Positions 1 through 10,123 of a DNA stretch of 64,000 bases are shown here, one piece after another. Origin of the DNA: Symbiodinium natans (taxonomy: Eukaryota > Sar > Dinophyceae > Suessiales > Symbiodiniaceae); the NCBI GenBank assembly GCA_905221605.1, contig CAJNDS010000154.1, positions 31,001 to 95,000 on the forward strand. Direction: 5' to 3'. The first letter of the stretch is position 1; every line of letters starts with the position of its first letter. The position numbers and the translations under genes were made by a program. The notes under the pieces were generated by a model. That model was not told the DNA's origin, searched no databases, and saw only the letters and a program-made list of their open reading frames with translations.

Positions 1-617
1 CCTGATGAACAGTAGAGTTTAGGGTTTAGGGTTTAGGGGAGTTGGGTCAAGAGATTCTACTGTGTCTCACCACCAGCGTTTAGAGCAGCTGGATAGGAGC
101 TGGACATGCTCACTGACGCTGTGAAGGTCTCTGTGCCTGGCTGAACATGGTCCAGAGGTCTAGCCGCTTTGCTGCCAGGTTCCAGGTGGATTGCCCATGG
201 CGGACCAGGAAAATGGGAGCCACTTCTGATTCTGCAGACTTTCCTAAGACACAAAGCGCACCTAAACCCTCAACCCTACCGGACGGTGACTGTGCAAGGG
301 CTACTCGTGATCACCATACTATGTGCTCAGTTGAAGCGTGCGCGCCTCCATAACGCCGGAGACCAACCCTGCGGAACGCATGCAAATCTTGGCAAAGGGC
401 AGGAGGCTTCGTCAAGAAGGACAACAGCACCTCAGAGGAGTTCAGTTTTCTCCAAGTGCTGGGAGTTTCGGAGTGGTTCTGGTGGGTTTGGGCTTTCTGT
501 AAAGGGTTCCAGAGAGGCGCTCCAACACCACAACTTTTGCTCATCTGGCGCCAGGCAGCTGTGGCCATGACACCCAATGCTCGTCGAGCCAACATCAAGG
601 AAGCGGCCGCTCCGCGC

Positions 618-2025
618 TTACAAACGCTTACTTGCTGTGGCTTCCAAGATCTTACGCCAGTTCGTGCACTTAAAGTGTTTCAAGGCATGGACGGACCTAC
701 GTGTGTACTTCAGCGACCATGCGCACTTTCACAGAAGTCTCTCCCTCCACAAGTCACAGCAGCAGCCAGAAGGTTTCGCATGCACCCAGCTCAAGGAATA
801 GTGCCACATGACGGCAACTCAATGACCGGACAAGGGATGCAAGTCCATGGCTTAGGCTTCTAAAAGGCTGCCATGGCCTGGTTTTTGCACTGGTCTCAAT
901 GAACATCATTGAGTTGGCAAAGGCAAACTCCTGAACACAACTCATTTCAACTCATGACGAAAAACGTCCGGAAGCTGCTGGCGGCAAGACGCGAAGGACA
1001 CTCGAACCAGGCTCTACCAATTGCGGCAGAAGGCGGCTCCTCGCCCTCCGTTCGGGTTACCTGCTGGTCAGCCAGGTCGACCTTCAAAAACTGGCAGAGT
1101 TGAACGCTTCCCCAACCCAAGTTGATCCAAGGTGACCCACGCCCCAGCCTTATTGGAGACGAGCATCAAGATGGCATCCTGGTTGGTGGAGTACCTTGGG
1201 TTGATTTGGCTTCATGGGGCATGTTCGCCCGGGTCCTCTTGAGTCTTCCTTTTGCCGCGACACTTCCTGACCTCATCCTGCCAGAACTTCACATGCTCGA
1301 AGCTGCTCCGCTGGGTGCAGTCATAGCCTGGGGCAGCATACAATCGTCTCACTGACTCGTCTCCTGGGTGTTCTTGGGTTGCGTGACATAGGGAACATTC
1401 CATGCGCCAAAACAAAGCGCTGCTGCTAGGCGGCAGAGGATTATTCCCTGCGCTCCGCGATAGTACCTTGCAAGTCATCTTTTGAGTGAGGCATCATCTT
1501 CAAGATGCTCAGACCGTACAGTAGTGGGGGTTCATTGTGGAATCCTGTTGATGTTCCTGATGCTTCCACGGCAGCGCACGAAGAGGTGAGGGTTCGGAAT
1601 CGCTCCTGGCCGGCAGTGTCCTGAGCTGAGCACCATGGTGGGCCTACGTGAAAGTCGAAGCCTTCTACTGCTCACTGCCCTGGGCTCGCGACCCAAAGTG
1701 CAAGCTTGAGCTTCTTGCCCCGGACTTGCATGAACTTGGTCTTAAAGTCCACGCCTGAGGACGACCAGTGAACCACCCGGCGACAGTCATGGCAGCCAAG
1801 AGCCAACTATGGCGCCGGCCAATGGTGGAAGCCTGCTTCTCATTGAACTCATCGTCGCCTCATGCAGTCGAAGGACAGCGATGATATGCGAACACCGGCG
1901 GGGCAATGCGGAGCTAACTTTTGAGCAGCCGAGGTACAAAAGCGAAGCAGGATGGAAGACTTCCCGACTCCCGAGTCACCGATGATGAGCAGCTTGAACA
2001 GGTGGTCGTGGGTGGACTCCGCCAT
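618..2025 (-). CDS. Rab18/RabC-like small GTPase, ten exons
   Basis: Rab-family GTPase, a membrane-traffic switch. Exons (high to low): 2025-1938, 1858-1820, 1754-1693, 1620-1580, 1466-1435, 1327-1267, 1194-1149, 1081-1043, 930-878, 696-618. Phases match at every junction and the joined exons give 179 codons plus TAA. Seen in the protein: P-loop GDSGVGKSS (residues 16-24), switch I STIG (40-43), DTAGQERFRTLTSSYYRG (64-81), guanine motif SNKVD (121-125) and ETSAKT (148-153). Start at ATG 2025 gives the family-like N-terminus MAESTHDHLFKLLIIGD. Introns 2, 5, 7 and 9 begin GC; 6 and 8 begin GA; 1, 3 and 4 begin GT. The N-terminus and RTLTSSYYRGAQG favour the Rab18/RabC branch. Exon 10 is tentative, and no C-terminal prenylation cysteines are seen, so a further exon may exist below 618. 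Confidence 0.87.
996..1027 (-). other. tRNA D-arm/T-arm-like fragment inside Rab intron 8
   Basis: On the minus strand GCAATTGGTAGAGC, which matches a tRNA D-arm (A-box), runs directly into CTGGTTCGAGTGTCC, which matches a T-arm (B-box). The anticodon arm that should separate them is missing, so this cannot be a working tRNA. It could be a decayed tRNA or tRNA-derived SINE remnant, or chance. Confidence 0.25.
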
Positions 2026-2214
2026 CGGGGCTGAGGCGTCCCACCCCAGCTGGAACAAACGAACGCTGAGCCAACAGTGGCCAAGTTGCAAGGCACGCGG
2101 GCATAAGACACCTCACCGCAAGCACGGCGCAAACCGAAACAATGAAAACAAAATGAGATTGAGGCACGGTCTCAAATTTTATCAAGCCCCTAGTAGTGGC
2201 TCTAGTATTGTTGG

Positions 2215-2301
2215 AGCCCGCCTACTACTCCTCCTGCTACTACGACGACGACGACGGCTACTGCTTCTACTACTACTACTACTACCACTACTACTACTAC
2301 A

Positions 2302-2334
<33 letters not shown>

Positions 2335-2398
2335 GCTACTACTGCTACTACTGCTACTGCTACTACTGCTACTACTGCTACTGCTACTGCTACTGCTG

Positions 2399-2441
<43 letters not shown>

Positions 2442-2790
2442 GACTACTACGACTACTACGACTCTACGACTACTACGACTACTACGACTACTACGACTAC
2501 TACGACTACTACGACTACTACGACTACTACGACTACTACGACTACTACGACTACTACGACTACGACTACTACGACTACGACGACTGCTACTACTACTACT
2601 ACTACTACTCCTACTACTACTAATGCTTCTAGTATTTCTAGTACTACTGGTACTAGTACTACTACCCATTCTTCCGTATTTGATGCTGCGTTATTCTTGG
2701 TGAGTATCGGCAGTGTTTCGTGTCATGGGGTCTATAGTACTAGTAGTACGAGTACTAGTACGAGTACGAGCACTAGTGCGCGCAGGGGCA
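2215..2790. repeat. Trinucleotide microsatellite block (ACT/ACG/CTG units)
   Basis: Nearly pure trinucleotide repeat: (CTA)n and (CTG/CTA)n up to about 2430, then alternating ACG-ACT units to about 2590, then decayed units and AGTACT/ACG units to 2780. All frames give homopolymer-like peptides (Leu, Tyr, Thr or Val, Ser), so the long open frames here are not genes. It starts about 190 bases upstream of the Rab start codon. Confidence 0.95.
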
Positions 2791-3457
2791 TAGGATTGCC
2801 CACAGGTGGAACACTTGACCTTAGAGAAACCTAAGCTTGAAGGACGTCGAGGGAAACCGGCTCTGTTGCCACTGTCACTACGGGGGGTTAATTGCTGAAA
2901 ACAACAGAAACAATTCCAAGTATTCAAATCCGAATAGGGCATTTGCGAGTTCTTGTCAGAACATGCGCACGGGGCATCTTCCGTGTGGAGCGGGCTCCAG
3001 ATTGTCATGACAGGCTTCATAGTGTCACTTGTTAGTTCAGCAAGGTGCCGTTTGGTGATGAATGGAATGCAAATTGGTCAAGCGCAAGCTTGTGATCACC
3101 ACAAGTTCATAAATAAGGCCTACGAATCACCATGACTGCCACCATCACTAGTACTTCGTAATTATGACCAGTACGGCATGACCACGCGCTGCAGGCACCA
3201 TTCTACAAGGAGGAGCACTGCGACACGACATGGATGTCCTGAGCATCGTTGGGTTCGTTGCATCTCTGGCATTCTTTCGCTTCTGTTGTGCTTCTGGCGG
3301 CTTGCCATCCCCAGTAGCCTTCAGCTGCTGTGGGTCTAGCATGACACATCCGATCCTCTGGCTGCTCCTCTGTGCACTGTACAACTGCGCTACGAGTTTG
3401 TCCTGCAGGGGAGCGCGAGAAGAACATTGAAGCTTCTCAACTATGAGAGGTTCTCTC
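2791..3457. other. Spacer, no supported gene
   Basis: Mixed-composition DNA between the microsatellite and the 3' end of the 330-residue gene. A minus-strand frame near 2790-2900 has a CSTCGQ stretch, but I could not find splice borders or a family. Confidence 0.5.
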
Positions 3458-4450
3458 CTACTCTGCGGCCAACTGCTTGGCATCCTGATAAACGGCCTCA
3501 AGGCGCGGGCAGCCCATAACGCAGCGATCATCACCCAGATACATTGTGGATTTTTCGACCTCCCACCCATCGGGCGTGTGGATTTTTGCAAATATCTCCT
3601 CCATCTCTGTGCCTTCCTTGCTGAGACTCGGCAGCTTGGCGCCATGGCTACAGAAACCGGCTCTTAGCAGGGCTTCTGCTTCCTCCCAGCTCGAGGACAC
3701 TTTGGTAGCCAAGTGCCTGTAGATGGGATACTCGCAATAATCCCGTGATGCCACCACAAAGTCGAGGTCAGTGCTTACGTAAGCCAGGGTCAGCTCCGCA
3801 GCGCCATCCCCTCCGGGCAGGTCAAACTCCCCGTGCAAATGGAAGATCCCCAATGGGATCTTCGGCTGCGGCCGATGGAAACAGAAGGAGGTCCAACGGT
3901 TGTTGGGCTTTTCATTGTTCTGGGTGTGCTTGGACACTTCCCAGTTTTCAAGGCCCATGGCCCTGAGAGCTGGTGACTCCTCGCCGACGATCTTCAAAGT
4001 CCCGGCAAAAAGTTCTGGCAGCCGCTCGGACATCTTCTTGGGAAAGGCAAGAACTCGCGTCATCAACTCTAAACTCTCATCGCCCTTCATGGCCTGAAAG
4101 GTCTCCGACAAGCTGCGTACCACAAGCTTCGTCGTGTGCTCGTCTTGCTCTGGCGGCACACCTGTGCGAATCTCAATTGTGTCCCCGAATGTCTGGTAGA
4201 GTATCCTGCGGCTCTTCATGTCTTCTCTGGCCCACAAGAAGCAGTTGAACAGATCCTCATCTCGTGCAAGGAGCTGTCCCAAAGCGACCCTCTGCAGTTG
4301 CTCAAGGATCCAAAAACCCTCACCCGCCTGGAGGCACCGAGGCCACAGCTGATTGAGGCTCCGACAGCTGCGCAGAGCCCTCAAAGCTGCAGGGCCGCTG
4401 AGGTGTTCTCGGAGGATACGCGGCAACCACACGGAAGCACAGTTCTCCAT
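3458..4450 (-). CDS. Intronless 330-residue protein of unknown function
   Basis: Uninterrupted minus-strand frame from ATG 4450, with an in-frame TGA two codons upstream, to TAG 3458. The first 40 residues (LPRILREHLSGPAALRALRS and on) read like an F-box-type helical motif with conserved leucines, but this is only suggestive. The rest is a soluble mix of charged and hydrophobic residues, with HLHGEFDLPGGDGAAELTLA near residue 205 and no signal peptide or membrane segment. It has no introns while most assembled genes around it have many, which would fit a retroposed gene. No spliced-leader relic is visible upstream. I do not recognise the family. Confidence 0.7.
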   Translation of the reverse strand: MENCASVWLPRILREHLSGPAALRALRSCRSLNQLWPRCLQAGEGFWILEQLQRVALGQLLARDEDLFNCFLWAREDMKSRRILYQTFGDTIEIRTGVPPEQDEHTTKLVVRSLSETFQAMKGDESLELMTRVLAFPKKMSERLPELFAGTLKIVGEESPALRAMGLENWEVSKHTQNNEKPNNRWTSFCFHRPQPKIPLGIFHLHGEFDLPGGDGAAELTLAYVSTDLDFVVASRDYCEYPIYRHLATKVSSSWEEAEALLRAGFCSHGAKLPSLSKEGTEMEEIFAKIHTPDGWEVEKSTMYLGDDRCVMGCPRLEAVYQDAKQLAAE

Positions 4451-4603
4451 GGGTCAAATGCAGCTGCGGATGGGACCCAGTCGAGCCAACAGCAGAACTA
4501 TGCAACAAGGGTAAGATGCAGACTTGCCAGAGCTCCGATCCACACCATTCCTCTCCTGCACAGCTGACCGCGACTGGAGCTCAGTAATAAACAAGCCTAT
4601 TTC

Positions 4604-5591
4604 CCCCGCCCCCCCCCCCCGGCCCCGGCACCACTCAGCGAGATAGGAGGACATGACAGGAGACAGGACAGGAAAGAGGACAGGCAAGAGGACAGATACG
4701 AGGAGAGATAACAAGACAGGAAACAGGACCGACAGGAGGACAGATGGCGGCCGTACCAGTACAGCGGCCAGCGGGCCTCTCAGTTAGGTAATTGCAGCAG
4801 GCCTCTCTGGTATGTGATTGCACCATCTAGCGGCCAGCAGGCCTTTCAGGTAGGCGATGCCATAGCGGCCAGCAGATTGAAGCAGCAAAACAGGGTATGG
4901 CCCTTCTTTTTAAAACTTTACAAATCTGTCCACTCCCAACGTAAGACCCATTCATAGTATTGGCAAGCTGTTTGGGGAAATAAGCGTTTATACACATCCA
5001 CTGCTCAAGGCTTGTTGCTTTGACGTGGTCTTGGTTGTCGTGCTCGTGGTCGTCATGGTATGTCATGGTCGTCATGGTGGTCGTGCTCGTCGCGGTCGTC
5101 CTCTTCCCCGGTCTGTAAATGGCATCACTGTTTGGGATCTACGTTGGCATAACTTTTTTCGATGCACTCGCAGGCTTGCTGTCTGTGTGTGTGTGCTCTT
5201 TCATGTCCTGTCTCCTTTCCTTCTATGTCTCCTCGTATCTGCGGTGCACTCGCCGGCCTGAGACGCCTGAGAGTTCGTTCCTCTGGCTGCTATATGGCGG
5301 CTATTTTTTGCGCAGTTGCTGGTTTGAAAGGCTACATGGCTGCTACTTTTCGGTGCAGTCGCCGGCCCGACATGTGTCAGTTTGGGCACCCCGGAACCTG
5401 ATTCTGTCCTACACTCTCGAAAGACCCCCGAGATGGCCGCGATGACCACGAGCCACGAAGACCGCCGTGAGGACCTCAACAACGATGACGACAGGCTAGA
5501 CACCAGCAAGCGTGCCAGCGCCGACGATGTGCAGAGCCGGCGATGGAAGCAGTAAAAAAGGGTATGCCCATCTTTTGTAAGAGCTTACAAT
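4604..5591. repeat. Diverged repeat cluster with a 49-bp direct repeat at each end
   Basis: Contains a purine-rich GACAGGA-type tract (4645-4745), three diverged copies of a GCGGCCAGCAGGCCTxTCAG unit (4746-4875), and related GTGCAxTCGCCGGCC units in the other half (5160-5370). A 49-bp segment at 4875-4923 (from GATTGAAGCAGC to CTTTACAA) recurs diverged at 5542-5590. TGGTCGTCATGG-type trinucleotides fill 5030-5100. No gene is supported. Confidence 0.6.
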
Positions 5592-6247
5592 GAGTTCGCC
5601 TTCTCAGGTGACCGCGTCCAGCGCAGGACCCTTCAACTAATGCAGTTTTCATCAAAAAATGCGCGCCGCACCGGCAGCGGGAGCTGCAGAACTGCCGGGA
5701 GCGCTTCGCGCAGACCTACGGTTTAATTTTTTGGGTTTAGGGTTTCGGGTTCGGCCCGGCAGTGAATAAAAAATTGGCTTGTTTTACGTCTGCAATACCA
5801 CACAGTGGGTTGTTTGAGATAGTCGAGAAAGAAAGAGAACGGAGAGGAACAAAACTAAAATGGAGATAGGTTAAGTCCAGTTTAAATTTGTGTTTTTCGT
5901 TTTCTGTGCTTCTTCAACGTAATTTTGATTATTCCACTTTGCTCTTTTCAAGTAGAATAACTACACGTCCATCATGTATCACGTGGGCTGTCCAACAGAT
6001 CACGAGCTCATGGCTATATAAGAGGGTCTGAGGCCTAGGGCCACGGCAGAGGGCACTCTTTTCAACGCAGAGAGCACACAGACACACGCAAGAGAAGCCT
6101 TTCAGCACTTGGCGCGTCTTTTCCACTTTTCCCTGGCCGTGAAAGTTTTTCGGCGAAGGCCGGTCTCCTGCGGTTTTGTGTTTTTATTTTTTTTTTTGGG
6201 GGGGGGGGGCGAGTTAATCCGAGTTAGGGTTTGGGGTCTAGGATGGT
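5592..6247. other. AT-rich spacer with promoter-like signals
   Basis: No supported coding sequence. It holds a single telomere-like heptamer (about 5735), an AT-rich stretch, the TATA/G-box cluster listed separately, and a T-run followed by a G-run at 6181-6208. Confidence 0.5.
5980..6022 (+). promoter_or_regulatory. G-box CACGTG plus TATA-like TATATAAG
   Basis: CACGTG at 5980-5985 and TATATAAG at 6015-6022 are spaced as in a plant or retroelement promoter. Dinoflagellate promoters are generally described as TATA-less, so this is either chance or an inserted promoter such as an LTR. No plus-strand gene is seen downstream. Confidence 0.25.
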
Positions 6248-6952
6248 TTAGGCGAATGTGGCTTCGTGTATTTGCGGCACCGATTTTAAGGGGACAGCTA
6301 TACCTTTGGAGAAGACCGAGTCAATACCTCACTGGCCAACGTGGTTAAGGATATGTCCTGTGATCTCGCTTAGCCGCTTCCTCCTGGAACTTCTTGTACT
6401 CCTGAACCCTCAGCTCAGGTCTGCAGTCCAGAGCCGGCATCGAGAGGCGAAGCCCTCATACCGCGGTCCCCCTCCCGCACCTGAACAGCATTGAACAACC
6501 CCAACTTCTCACTTCTCCATCCCCCCCAACCCCCTTCATCCAGTCCCCTTTCTCAGGGTTTGAAGCCCCGTATCATGTCCTGGGTCTTTGCCGGGGCTCA
6601 AATAGACCTTGTGAAAGGCCAAGAACAGGCTAGGATGGGGGCAGGCCGGACTTGTTGGTGTATAGCTTTGCCCTAGCTTCGAATTCTTCTTATCGAGTGT
6701 TGGGCACGGCGTGATGAAACTGGGGGAAAGAGCCCAGCAGCCCAATGCGCAGAGCCAGAGGCCTGCCCTTCGTCTGGACTCCAATCTCGGACACGGCAAG
6801 GATCAAACTGAAGCCGAGTCTCCATGTGTCTCCCACAACAAAATGCGGCGCGTCCTTCAGCAGCTTGTCATTGAGGAAAGCAATGCCGTAGAGGCGCTGG
6901 AGAGAGTCCAAGTTCTGATCACCCAACCTCAGCGACCCCCCTGGAGCGACCC
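6248..6952 (-). CDS. 3' end of an unknown multi-exon gene
   Basis: The firmest part is two terminal exons. 6401-6368 starts after a TTCAG acceptor, encodes EYKKFQEEAAK and ends before GA. 6327-6248 encodes IDSVFSKGIAVPLKSVPQIH and stops at TAA; phases 1 and 2 join cleanly. Upstream frames 6478-6425 (VREGDRGMRASPLDAG) and about 6952-6760 (QRLYGIAFLNDKLLKDAPHF) are coding-like and may belong to it, but their joins are unproven. Function unknown. Confidence 0.33.
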
Positions 6953-7428
6953 TAGCAGTACGTATCAGTACGATCCTTCGGCTTAGTGGGATGGTCTGGG
7001 CTTTGGCATCCACCTCATCTCGCTGATTCGTTCTGTATGCCACTTGTTTTTGTTTGCCTCAAGTCTCGCCACGCTTGCTTCCACGCTCGATGCCACGCTG
7101 GTGGTGGTCGGAGACTGCGAAGCTGCTATGTAGCAGCTTTTATAACATGCGTGCCACGGAAAAGGGATCCGGGCGCTATCAAACATCTGGAACTTAACCT
7201 ATTCACAAATGCAGGAAGAGGTTCATAGAACCTCCACCTGATTGAACGGAGGCAGCGATTGCCTCTAACCTAAGGTGCTAGTCTGGCTAGTTCACCAAGT
7301 CCTATAGATCCTAGTGGATTCTCCAGGAAATCTAACAATCTCTAAGCATGCAAATAGGTCTGGCCGTTTCAGGGCCCTTGTCTTCAAAAATGTACAGCCC
7401 ACTACTGAGCTCCGTCTCTTGATTCTCC

Positions 7429-8709
7429 TTACGGGCCGCTGCGGTCTTGGGCATTGGCACCGGCTGCCTGCAAATGGAGATGGTCGCTAGCGCAAGGCGA
7501 TGCACCTGCGCGAATCTTGATGCTGGTTCGGGCACTGTCAGCACGGGACGCAGGCAAGGCCTGTGCCATTCTGGACTGGCCCGGACAAGATGCCATCCAC
7601 AACGGCGACGCAGAGCTATTTGTGCTGGGATTCTCGCCTGCGGTTGCCAAGTGATGGACAATGTCCACATAGCCATGCCAATCCGCTATCCACGAAGGTG
7701 AATTGGCTGTTGCATCTGCAGCGTGAACGTGGGCACGTGCATCGATGAGGCAGTGCACTACATCCCAGCGTCCATTTCGGCATGCCGCCCAAAGTGGATG
7801 ATCTTCTCCAGTTGCCTCGGCACCTGTTCTAGCACCAGCCTGCAGCAACAAGCGCACAACATCAGTGTGCCCAATTTGAGCAGCGTGCCACAAGAGCGAC
7901 TTGTCATGGTTGTCCTTTGCTTCTACGTCGCCACGAGCCCCAAGCAGTAGCTGGATGGAGTCTGTTTGTCCAAGCTTGGTTGCGATATGTAGAGCTTGCC
8001 TGATGGCAATGCTGGGAGATTCCACCGGTTGCAACAACTGCTCAGTGCTTTGAAGTGCTGTTGGCTTGAGCCTGGCATCCAGTAGCTCGCGCACCACCCC
8101 AAGGTGGCCTCTCCTGCATGCGGTGCAAAGCGGGTACTCCCCTCCGTTGCTTGCTGCATCATTCTTGGCACCAGCCGCAAGCAACTCACGGGTGATTTCG
8201 ACATTGCCCATTGTAGCAGCATGCGACAAGGCTGACTTTCCGTCTTCATCAAGTGACTGCAAGTTGGCGCCAGCTTCAAGCAATAGCTGAAGGCACGCCA
8301 GGCTTCCAAATGTCGTTGCGATGTGTAAAGCCTTGCTGTGTCCAGGAGTTAAACTCAAATCTGGGTCAATACGCTTATGTAGCAGGCGTTGCATCTCAAT
8401 ATGATTGTTGCGCTCAGCTGCCGACTGCATGGCATGCAGGTCTTGAGGAGTGGCAAGGAGAAACGGCACCATCACCAGCTGCAAGGTAACTGGTAGGTCC
8501 AGTGTCGAGAGCAAATCAGCATCTTGCAAGATCTGAGATCCGATAGCCAGGTGTTGTCGGAATCTGGAAACGTGGACAGTGCGCGAAAGAAATGTCTTCA
8601 GTGCCTTCATGGAATCACCATATACGGCCACAATTTCAGAAATGTCATCACCGTCCAATTCGACAACTACCTCACCACAAAGCTTGTGGATGACCAGCTC
8701 TTGCGGCAT
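7429..8709 (-). CDS. Ubiquitin-like/ankyrin-repeat protein, 426 residues, intronless
   Basis: ATG 8709 is the first Met; stops lie just upstream and a GTG 13 codons earlier is unlikely. Residues 5-83 form a divergent ubiquitin-like module (VVVELDGDD... ALKTFLSRTVHVSRFRQHLAIG ... LQLVMVPF) of the kind placed before ankyrin repeats in many dinoflagellate proteins. Residues 90-370 hold about eight ankyrin repeats with clear helices (ALHIATTFGSLACLQLLLEA, SLLWHAAQIGHTDVVRLLLQ). The last 55 residues are repeat-poor and may reflect an old frameshift. A protein-binding scaffold is the likely role; partners cannot be read from sequence. Lack of introns suggests retroposition. Confidence 0.87.
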   Translation of the reverse strand: MPQELVIHKLCGEVVVELDGDDISEIVAVYGDSMKALKTFLSRTVHVSRFRQHLAIGSQILQDADLLSTLDLPVTLQLVMVPFLLATPQDLHAMQSAAERNNHIEMQRLLHKRIDPDLSLTPGHSKALHIATTFGSLACLQLLLEAGANLQSLDEDGKSALSHAATMGNVEITRELLAAGAKNDAASNGGEYPLCTACRRGHLGVVRELLDARLKPTALQSTEQLLQPVESPSIAIRQALHIATKLGQTDSIQLLLGARGDVEAKDNHDKSLLWHAAQIGHTDVVRLLLQAGARTGAEATGEDHPLWAACRNGRWDVVHCLIDARAHVHAADATANSPSWIADWHGYVDIVHHLATAGENPSTNSSASPLWMASCPGQSRMAQALPASRADSARTSIKIRAGASPCASDHLHLQAAGANAQDRSGP

Positions 8710-8823
8710 CTGCAAAGCTATAGCAGCAGCGCGCGTCGGCACCTCCACCTACTAAGGTTTTGCTGAGCATAAGAAGGCGTGGTAGCGGTATGTTGCTGGT
8801 ACGGGATGCGAAACTGTCCTTAT

Positions 8824-8945
8824 TCATGTCATGCAGCGCACAGCAGCCCTGGATGCAAAGGCAGGCACCAATCGGCTGCTGAGTTCTTCGTCACCCAAAA
8901 GGCCTGTGCTCGAGACGATGCACAGTTTGCACTCCGAGATTATGT
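8824..8945 (-). CDS. Possible terminal exon, unknown gene
   Basis: Open minus frame ending ECKLCIVSSTGLLGDEELSS...RCMT then TGA at 8824. It lies just upstream of the ankyrin gene on the same strand. No splice acceptor is clearly decided and no family is recognised. Confidence 0.3.
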
Positions 8946-9097
8946 GGATCCCTCCTTGCTTTCCTCTCCTACTGACCTGCTGTTAAATGACAAGATATGA
9001 CACCATAGTATAGGGTACTGGGCTTCCATCGCTCCACCCACGCCTTGGCCCGGTTCGAGTCGATCAAATCTCCACAGCGATAGCCTGGCAGGCGAGC

Positions 9098-9310
9098 TCA
9101 TAAGCATATTAAGCATGCTGAGCTTAGTCTTCCAGTCGCCAATGGTTCTGCAGTGATTCGGATGTGCGTCGCACTCGGTATCAGCAACTCGGCCGGTTGG
9201 ACAGCTCGTGAGAGCATTGTCTGGGACTTGCAAGAATGGACAAAGTGAGATTTACAAATTGTTTTCATGCCCGAATGAGAGGTGTCATCCTCTTTGCTTC
9301 TTCCCGACAT
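9098..9310 (-). CDS. Possible exon with ATG (MSGRSKEDDT)
   Basis: Minus frame from ATG 9310 reading MSGRSKEDDTSHSGMKTICK is coding-like for about 30 codons, then loses character. Weak; listed because every neighbouring coding-like segment is on the same strand. Confidence 0.2.
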   Translation of the reverse strand: MSGRSKEDDTSHSGMKTICKSHFVHSCKSQTMLSRAVQPAELLIPSATHIRITAEPLATGRLSSACLICL

Positions 9311-9874
9311 GGAATTCGCAGTAGATCACGCTGCCAGCACTTTCAGCAGTTACGACACCTGGATCCATTCATTGTGTGTTTTCACCCCCCACCGCGGCAT
9401 CGCGCAAGTGGTTGAATTAAGTACGAAACTGCCGTGCAAAGCTTGCAGCCCGAGCGATCTGAGCGCACCTGGCTGTCAAGTTCGGATCGGTGACGGCGTT
9501 GATGCTGCTGTTGATTGTGGTTGGAATCCATATTGATTTGGTCAGTATGTACCTCCCCCCCATGCATCCCACCCCCAAAAAAGACGAAGGTTCCCTTGAC
9601 ACACTCAGTATTGACCCCCCAACTCGCCCCCAGCCCCTTCCGGACCCCCGACGAAAAAAGGGACAAGGCGTCGATACGTGAACGCCAAATGTGCACCTGA
9701 ACTCTTTTTGTACGATGGATCCGGGTCGAACAAGGTCTGCTGGGCTGCTAGAAGCTCGCATCTCTGATTGTGCGAGCTCCGAATTCGACTTCGGCCTGAC
9801 TGATCTGATCGAGCAAGAACTCAAGGATGCTGTGGTCGCGACTCGTTGCCAAACTGCCCACCACCCCCAGTCTT

Positions 9875-10012
9875 CGAGATTGGACCAGAACAGCTCTCTA
9901 GAAGTTTGTTGAAGAAGACGTCCTTCCCGTAGCCCTTCGTCAATGCATGATGGGCCGGTTCGTGCAGAATGGCCCATCTCAGTGAGTTTGCGACATCGGG
10001 TACTTGACAAAT
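9875..10012 (-). CDS. Exon with HEPAHH motif, possible zinc metallopeptidase
   Basis: The minus frame reads VPDVANSLRWAILHEPAHHA and then LTKGYGKDVFFNKLLESC. HEPAH fits the HExxH zinc motif (codons 9964-9947). The following YGKDVFFNKLLE sits where SprT-like and related peptidases carry the HGxxF...L helix. The acceptor is probably the AG before TACCCGATG (10013/10012) and the donor lies near 9880. Other exons were not found, so the family is only suggested. Confidence 0.35.
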
Positions 10013-10123
10013 TGAAACAGTACTAAGAAAGAACGACCAGAACGATCACTGATCAAACTGGCTTGCCAGAGCCTTCAGAGTCTTCACGACATCTGAAAGA
10101 GCACGCTGTAAGTCTGCCTAGCG

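Noticed and set aside
1952-2834. Long open frames of poly-Leu, poly-Tyr or poly-Val
   Set aside because: They are translations of a trinucleotide microsatellite, open in most frames on both strands.
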